Below are positions 59,485 to 64,000 of a stretch of 64,000 nt of DNA, piece after piece. Below the pieces are notes generated by a model. It was not told where the DNA came from and ran no database searches. It saw only the letters and a program-made list of their open reading frames with translations. The stretch covers positions 60,313-124,312 of the forward strand of contig JBCCHB010000027.1 of the NCBI GenBank assembly GCA_039028975.1, given 5' to 3'. Numbering within the stretch: position 1 is the first letter of the stretch; every line of letters starts with the position of its first letter. The position numbers were made by a program, and so were the translations under genes. Source of the DNA: JAHBNG01 sp039028975 (GTDB taxonomy: Bacteria > Chloroflexota > Anaerolineae > Caldilineales > Caldilineaceae).

Positions 59485-61080
59485 TTATGCTCCAATGGCA
59501 ACCAAAACTGGATGGATAAGGACGCCTGTTTCTTTGTCTGAATAGAGTTGCTCATATTTGCGACGATTCTCATCATCTACTCCCTCAACAAAAAGGAGCA
59601 GCCACATCTCTGAATGTCCTAGATCCTTGCCATAGCGAGCCGCCTGACGCAATCCTTTTCGGTATTCACGCTGGCTCACAAAACTCTTGACCTCAAGACC
59701 ATAGACTACACCTTCATAACGGATGAAGATGTCCATCTGACCATTGCCAGTGGGGAATTCGGGCCACAGCCTAGCATCGTGTGGGTCGAGAAAATTATAG
59801 AGGTACACATATAGATTGAAGTGATAGACTGCCTCCAGTATGCGCAGATCACTTTTGCGACGGGGGGCCCCCTTAAAAAGCCAGTCACGGTTCTCTTGCA
59901 GATATTGCTCATAACGCCGCATTAGGTTTCTAATGTTGATGCGTTCTTCTGTGATGATGTTGGTGAGATCTTCGAAGGGGTCAAACAGGCGGTCCACACT
60001 ATTTTGGAAGAGCTCAGTGGCAAAATAATTGAACAGTCGCTTCTGCACAAAAGGGGATGGGAACTTGACGTAAAGACCATCCGTGTCCCTATCTAAGTCG
60101 ATTACACCATTTAGATATAAGAAATTTGTTGTAGCATCATCAAATCGAAAGGGAATTTTCTTACCTGTTTTGAAGAGGGTGAGAACAAACTCCCGATATT
60201 CTGGTTGTTTGGCCTTGCTAATCAGGTTCGAGATATTGTTATTCCCCAGCCCCTGCGTCGCCCAAATAAATGTATTTTGAAAACTGGCATCATCCAATGG
60301 TTCATCTGGCCTATCGTTATAATCTTCAGTTAATAGCTGACCGAACCAGCCCACAAGCCCTGGTTGCCCTTGGGTCTCATAGAAAAGGCGATCAATAACC
60401 GACTGCTCAACAGTTTGCCCGTTTTCTTGTTCATACCATTTGAACATCCCATCAACTTCGGCATGAGTTAGGTTGGGAATGTGCATGCCACGTTGAACGT
60501 TGAACGGAGAGCCACGCTGATTCTCAATTCCCAGTACGCCGCGAATCCCAATCAAGGCCAGACCGTGGAGCAGGTACTTCTTTTCACGGCTGGGAATACC
60601 AACCTGATTTTGACGGTCGAGATAAATGCTGCGAAATTCATTGGCTAGGGCAGCAATAAATTGCGGTTCCAGTGAGTCAAACTCATCTAGGATGAGGATG
60701 ATGGGTCGATCAAAGTAGTCGTGGGTAAAGAGGGTCCGTAGATCTTCCCAAATTTCAACATCGGGGAAGTCCTTGCCATACATGGTCCGCAGATTCTCAA
60801 CTAGTACATCTAAGACCCGTTTCGGCGTGTCCGCAGACTTGGCCGATTGCATTGTGGTAATGGCAACATCAAAATCGTTTTCAGCTTTGAGCTTGATAGT
60901 CGCTTGCTGCATAATCCATGTCTTGCCTGCTTGACGCGATGCCCAAGCCGTAAAATAATGCCCATTAAACTCCGGCTGATCACCAACAAGCGTCTGACAG
61001 GCAAGATCAATCAAGCCCTGTCGAGGGGCGTAATACTCTGTTTGGGTATTAACCGGTCCATAGGACGTGAATCGTCTCAT
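59485..61080 (-). CDS. AAA-ATPase fused to a PD-(D/E)XK nuclease-like domain
   Basis: 531 residues. N-terminal ATPase: ASRQAGKTW as Walker A (47-55, with Arg-Gln instead of the usual GxxG), IILILDEFDSL as Walker B (127-137), and ALANEFRSIYLDRQ. The C-terminus has the nuclease core QMDIFIRYEGVVYGLEVKSFVSQREYRKGLRQAARYG, with Asp, then E-x-K. Family members are common in Chloroflexota and cyanobacteria and are suspected of mobile or defence roles. Here the gene sits in a metabolic run, 88 bp after the AbrB-like gene and 2 bp before the tautomerase. A complete relative of the decayed gene at 23.5 kb only in general design. Confidence 0.8.
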   Translation of the reverse strand: MRRFTSYGPVNTQTEYYAPRQGLIDLACQTLVGDQPEFNGHYFTAWASRQAGKTWIMQQATIKLKAENDFDVAITTMQSAKSADTPKRVLDVLVENLRTMYGKDFPDVEIWEDLRTLFTHDYFDRPIILILDEFDSLEPQFIAALANEFRSIYLDRQNQVGIPSREKKYLLHGLALIGIRGVLGIENQRGSPFNVQRGMHIPNLTHAEVDGMFKWYEQENGQTVEQSVIDRLFYETQGQPGLVGWFGQLLTEDYNDRPDEPLDDASFQNTFIWATQGLGNNNISNLISKAKQPEYREFVLTLFKTGKKIPFRFDDATTNFLYLNGVIDLDRDTDGLYVKFPSPFVQKRLFNYFATELFQNSVDRLFDPFEDLTNIITEERINIRNLMRRYEQYLQENRDWLFKGAPRRKSDLRILEAVYHFNLYVYLYNFLDPHDARLWPEFPTGNGQMDIFIRYEGVVYGLEVKSFVSQREYRKGLRQAARYGKDLGHSEMWLLLFVEGVDDENRRKYEQLYSDKETGVLIHPVLVAIGA

Positions 61081-61168
61081 GGAGAGATTATACCATATTG
61101 CCTGCCAAATAGTTCATGAAGTCGTTTAGATACCTTGCTCATCTGCAAACTTACCCACCTAGTCACTT

Positions 61169-61669
61169 TCATCCAAACCACCCTACCATCAACCGTACCA
61201 CCGTTGGCACAATAAAGAAGAGTAGAAATACGCGTGTAAAATGCATCAAAACAACTTGTGATGCATTTGCACCCTCACCTTGGGCAATCATGGCCATACC
61301 GGTAAAGCCACCGGGTGAAAAGCCGAAGATGGCCGTATCCAGTTCCAAATAACCCAGCTTCCACGAGATGAAGGCCAGCACGATGCCAACAATCATGTAA
61401 ACGACAGCGCCGATCAAACCCCAGCCTAGCGCTTCCAGCCCGCTGCTGAATAACTCCCGATTGGCTGACGTGCCAACCAGTGCACCGACCGTCAACTGAG
61501 CAAGCAAGCTTACATTTTTGGGGACTTCAACCCCTTCGGTCTGCATGGCACTATAAACGCCTGCCCCCAACATCGATCCGACAATGGCACCACCTGGCAC
61601 GTTAATCCACCTAAAAAGAAGGCCGCCAGCAAAACCGGCGGCGATTGCGAAAATTAGCGATAGGTTCAT
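61169..61669 (-). CDS. AbrB-family membrane protein (short form)
   Basis: 166 residues from the ATG at 61669, 8 bp after the dehydrogenase stop. Repeated glycine-rich membrane helices AAGFAGGLLFRWINVPGGAIVGSMLGAG and QLTVGALVGTSANRELF, then GFSPGGFTGMAMIAQGEGANASQVVLMHFTRVFLLFFIVP match the AbrB/YP_ putative ammonia-monooxygenase-related transporters. Full-length members are duplicated (about 350 residues); this is one half. A transporter or regulator of the tricarboxylate module is inferred. Confidence 0.75.
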   Translation of the reverse strand: MNLSLIFAIAAGFAGGLLFRWINVPGGAIVGSMLGAGVYSAMQTEGVEVPKNVSLLAQLTVGALVGTSANRELFSSGLEALGWGLIGAVVYMIVGIVLAFISWKLGYLELDTAIFGFSPGGFTGMAMIAQGEGANASQVVLMHFTRVFLLFFIVPTVVRLMVGWFG

Positions 61670-61677
61670 AACATAAA

Positions 61678-63192
61678 TTAGCCACCAACCTCTTTTTGTG
61701 TGGTACCCGCTTGGCAATACCTTGCCGCGCTCGTCCCCGCAATCCTCCCGAAGACGGCCCCAGAAGCCAACCCCGATCCGCCCGGATAGTTGTGGTAGAA
61801 GAGTCCGCCCACCATCTCCCCGGCTGCAAAGAGGCCAGGGATGGGAGCGCCTTCCTCATTCACTACCTGGGCTGATGTCGTTACCTTAACCCCCCCAAAT
61901 GCGAAGGTCAGTCCACAGGTGACGGGGAAGGCCAGGAATGGCGGCTCGGCAATGGTGTTGGCCCAGTTGGATTTGGGCGGCGTGATGCCTACAGCCCCTT
62001 TGCCATCGAGTATTTGAGGATTAAATTCACCATCCTGAACAGCCAAATTGTATTCGTGAATGGTCTGCATAAACTGGACCCCATCCACATCCATCTGATC
62101 AACCAAACCCTCCAGCGTATCGCTCTCGAACTTGGTACATATCTCCTCCCGATATTCGGAGCGTAGCAGATCAGCCACCTGCCCATCAAAGACATGATAG
62201 GCAATCGAATCAGTCTGCTTGAGCACTTCGCGTCCATACTTGGCGTACGTGTAATTGCGGAAGTCCGCCCCCTCGTCTACAAAGCGTTTGCCTTCTTTGT
62301 TGATGATCAAGCCAATGGGATATGAGCTTTTCTTGAAAATGTCGCCTGGTTGCTCAAAATCGCCCACGGTTGGCGCGTTGGCATCTGTTGAAATGGCGTG
62401 GCCCATCTGCCAATCCCCGTACTTCACTGCTCCCACAGCCAACGCCATGTCGATACCGTCGCCCGTATTGAACTCGGTGCCGCGCAGAATGGCTTTCTCC
62501 CACTCGGATCCCATCTGGGCGATGCGCTTTTTCATAGAGCCTTCGTAACTGCCACAGGCCAGAACCACAGACTTGGTTTGGACGCTCTGAGACTGTCCAT
62601 CTTTGAGCACCTGGATGGACTCAATCTGGCCAGCGTCGTTGAGAGAAAGTTCAGTGCCAGCCGCATTGTACCAGACTTCGATCCCCAACTCTTTGGCCCG
62701 GGCAAACAGCCCTTTGATCAAGCCAATGCCGCGCCCGTCACTCTTGACCACCAAACCACCCCAGAAATGGTACTTACCATCCTTCACAAAGGACTGGTTA
62801 TCATAGATCATGTCGAACTGAATCTTGTGACCGTGAAGCCAGACCATGGTCTCGTACGAATTATCAATGAGGATGTTGGAGAGGGTTGTATCGGTTTTCC
62901 CTTGGGTAATGCGCTGGAAGTCAGCCCGGTAGTCATCGGCAGTGTAAGGTGGCAGTACAATCTTGTCTGCTTGTTCATCGGTCATATGGGGCATGATGAC
63001 CCGCAAATCAGCTAATGAATCGAAGGCAAGACGAATGGCACCGTCGGTAAAGTAGGAGTTGCCGCCGCGCTTCTGTTCTGGTCCTTTTTCAAGGATGAGG
63101 ACAGAGGCCCCATTTTCACGGGCAGCGATGGCGCCACAGAGGGCGGCGTTTCCCGCACCGACGATCACAACGTCAAAAAAGTTGGTGGACAA
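61678..63192 (-). CDS. FAD-dependent tricarballylate dehydrogenase/fumarate-reductase-like flavoprotein
   Basis: 504 residues. The FAD-binding start is DVVIVGAGNAALCGAIAARENGASVLILEKGP, followed by RGGNSYFTDGAIRLAF, a TcuA-type feature, and the substrate-domain segment GDWQMGHAISTDANAP. The C-terminal GLFAAGEMVGGLFYHNYPGGSGLASGAVFGRIAG closes the FAD fold. It has no signal peptide, so a cytoplasmic oxidation of a tricarboxylate or 3-ketosteroid-like substrate is expected. It is the first enzyme of the minus-strand run with the AbrB-like protein and the GalD/PrpF-like isomerase. Confidence 0.85.
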   Translation of the reverse strand: MSTNFFDVVIVGAGNAALCGAIAARENGASVLILEKGPEQKRGGNSYFTDGAIRLAFDSLADLRVIMPHMTDEQADKIVLPPYTADDYRADFQRITQGKTDTTLSNILIDNSYETMVWLHGHKIQFDMIYDNQSFVKDGKYHFWGGLVVKSDGRGIGLIKGLFARAKELGIEVWYNAAGTELSLNDAGQIESIQVLKDGQSQSVQTKSVVLACGSYEGSMKKRIAQMGSEWEKAILRGTEFNTGDGIDMALAVGAVKYGDWQMGHAISTDANAPTVGDFEQPGDIFKKSSYPIGLIINKEGKRFVDEGADFRNYTYAKYGREVLKQTDSIAYHVFDGQVADLLRSEYREEICTKFESDTLEGLVDQMDVDGVQFMQTIHEYNLAVQDGEFNPQILDGKGAVGITPPKSNWANTIAEPPFLAFPVTCGLTFAFGGVKVTTSAQVVNEEGAPIPGLFAAGEMVGGLFYHNYPGGSGLASGAVFGRIAGTSAARYCQAGTTQKEVGG

Positions 63193-63227
63193 TATTTCTG
63201 TTCCTTTTGTTTTCGATCGGCTTAAGA

Positions 63228-63740
63228 CTATGTGACTACAGCAGAGATCTCTTGGTAGCGCTTTTCTGCGTCCGACAGAAACGATCTAATTCCTATTCTG
63301 CAAAATCCGTAAATAAGTACAGGAAATAAGATCATTCCTAGCGTTACAATATACGGGCCATCATAGTATGTGTTCAACAGAGCCCCTGCAACTACGAAAA
63401 GCACTGTAAAATACATAAAATTTAGTAATGCTTTAACCGCCGGAGCAATAGACATATGCAGATGGATCTCTATTCCACCATCACCTCCCTGAATCTTGCC
63501 ATCGATCATTGGATTGAAAGAATCTCTGTAGGACAATTTATATGCCTCAAAAGTATTGCCTTCGAAAGTTCCAAAGTATGGGCTGTCGTTGCTGGATATC
63601 CATTCAGGGAACATTTGAGTCCGCTCTTTAATGAGATCTTGTAAACGCATCCTTGTCATCTCTAATGAATGCTCAGAGATGATGATATAATCTTTTGTAG
63701 GAAACTTAATAAGAAGGAAGTTTCTTATTCTGTCGAACAT
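63228..63740 (-). CDS. Uncharacterised two-helix membrane protein
   Basis: 170 residues: a soluble N-terminal part (IIISEHSLEMTRMRLQDLIKERTQMF), a stretch SYRDSFNPMIDGKIQGGDGGIEIHLHMSI, then two membrane helices (ALLNFMYFTVLFVVAGALLN and TLGMILFPVLIYGFCRIGI). No family is recognised. It lies 35 bp upstream of the TcuA-like gene on the same strand but reads more AT-rich than its neighbours, so it may be an unrelated newcomer. Confidence 0.65.
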   Translation of the reverse strand: MFDRIRNFLLIKFPTKDYIIISEHSLEMTRMRLQDLIKERTQMFPEWISSNDSPYFGTFEGNTFEAYKLSYRDSFNPMIDGKIQGGDGGIEIHLHMSIAPAVKALLNFMYFTVLFVVAGALLNTYYDGPYIVTLGMILFPVLIYGFCRIGIRSFLSDAEKRYQEISAVVT

Positions 63741-63801
63741 AAGCCTAATGTGTTCTATAGGTTAGTTGGGTTTTCCGTTCGTTGCTTAGGAATCAAGATC
63801 A

Positions 63802-63865
63802 AATAAAACCCAAACTTCGGGCCTGTCATCTCGAGTACCCGAGAGATCTTTCATTACGTTTTATT
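63802..63865. repeat. Dispersed repeat family R2, copy 3
   Basis: AATAAAA and TTTTATT ends flank CTGTCATCTCGAGTACCC, GAGAGATCTTTCATTACG. The core GTCATCTCGA...GAGAGATCTT equals that of copy 1 at 12.3 kb. It lies 25 bp outside the IS200-like left end. Confidence 0.7.
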
Positions 63866-63890
63866 GTACCAATGCGCTAGTAAAAACTAT

Positions 63891-63902
63891 GGACTTTAGT
63901 CC
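63891..63902 (+). mobile_element. IS200/IS605-type left-end hairpin
   Basis: GGACT-TT-AGTCC is a perfect short stem-loop 24 bp upstream of the transposase start, where IS200/IS605 elements carry the subterminal hairpin recognised by TnpA. The cleavage site and right end are outside the visible sequence. Confidence 0.6.
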
Positions 63903-63926
63903 AAGACTTTAGTAGACTTTCAATTC

Positions 63927-64000
63927 ATGAGAAACAAAAGAAAAGGAAGTGATACGGTATATGATCTGAAAGTACATCTGATCTGGATAAAGAAATACCG
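63927..64000 (+). CDS. tnpA: IS200/IS605 family Y1 transposase, N-terminal fragment
   Basis: The ATG at 63927 opens a frame that runs off the window: MRNKRKGSDTVYDLKVHLIW, IKKYR. This is the unmistakable start of TnpA (VYDLxxHLVWxTKYR). The Y1 single-strand transposase moves through excised circles. The catalytic Tyr and HUH motif lie beyond the edge. The upstream hairpin supports an intact left end. Confidence 0.85.
   Translation, partial: MRNKRKGSDTVYDLKVHLIWIKKY

Overview
The window looks like a chromosomal segment of a free-living, aerobic, mid-GC bacterium, most probably a member of the Chloroflexota (Caldilinea/Anaerolineae-like). No rRNA or other phylogenetic marker is present, so this is an inference. 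It rests on the large multidomain STAND regulators (BTAD-ATPase-TPR, HTH-NB-ARC-TPR, nSTAND-WD40), the CUT1 and Liv ABC operons with lipoprotein binding proteins, three PhyH dioxygenases, an FG-GAP lipoprotein, and many structured intergenic repeats.

Layout. 1-2.6 kb: the start of an LLM-class flavin oxidoreductase, a neutral-ceramidase-like hydrolase and a PhyH dioxygenase. 2.7-11.3 kb (minus strand): a sulfur/copper block with two YeeE/YedE sulfur transporters, a YVTN beta-propeller lipoprotein, SoxY, SoxZ, a mono-haem cytochrome c, SoxB, a PCuAC copper chaperone, a SCO1 protein and a thioredoxin-like lipoprotein. In the last of these an in-frame TGA sits exactly where the first active-site cysteine belongs and is followed by a SECIS-like hairpin, so it is probably a selenoprotein. 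11.3-12.5 kb: gene-poor, with palindromic repeats and a permease relic. 12.5-17.4 kb: a CUT1 sugar ABC operon plus an FG-GAP/ASPIC lipoprotein. 18-18.8 kb: a second PhyH gene behind a MITE-like hairpin element.

19-29.8 kb is a conflict-system-like island: a 45-residue ORF, a 1409-residue nSTAND-WD40 protein, a decayed AAA/PD-(D/E)XK gene, two EAD1-domain proteins (one with membrane segments), an HEVGH metallopeptidase, and a convergent HTH-NB-ARC-TPR protein. The shared EAD1 domains suggest that the two adaptors and a sensor ATPase assemble with the peptidase or membrane effector.

30-37.6 kb: nucleoside and sugar metabolism, with two PfkB-family proteins flanking two nucleoside hydrolases, then GalU, a GHMP sugar kinase and a TIM-barrel isomerase. 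37.6-46.4 kb (minus strand): a Liv-type ABC operon (J, G, F, a small protein, H, M) leading into an M20 peptidase, a glutamine-synthetase homologue and an amidohydrolase. The last two are a split version of the FluG/NodGS fusion, which suggests import and breakdown of an amide or gamma-glutamyl compound. 46.9-50.3 kb: a BTAD-type regulator divergent from the Liv operon.

50.6-57.6 kb: an ankyrin protein, two small membrane proteins, a lipoprotein, a double NTF2-like protein divergent from an HxlR regulator, a TPR protein, and an ArsR regulator with two palindromic operators and a DUF318/ArsP-type permease. 57.6-63.7 kb (minus strand): a third PhyH gene and a tricarboxylate-type catabolic set (TcuA-like dehydrogenase, AbrB-like membrane protein, PrpF/GalD-like tautomerase) that includes an AAA/PD-(D/E)XK gene two bases upstream of the tautomerase. 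The right edge cuts an IS200/IS605-type transposase.

Intergenic DNA carries several repeat families: a roughly 85-bp element with four copies, a second family with a GTCATCTCGA core, many perfect hairpins, and octamer tandem arrays.
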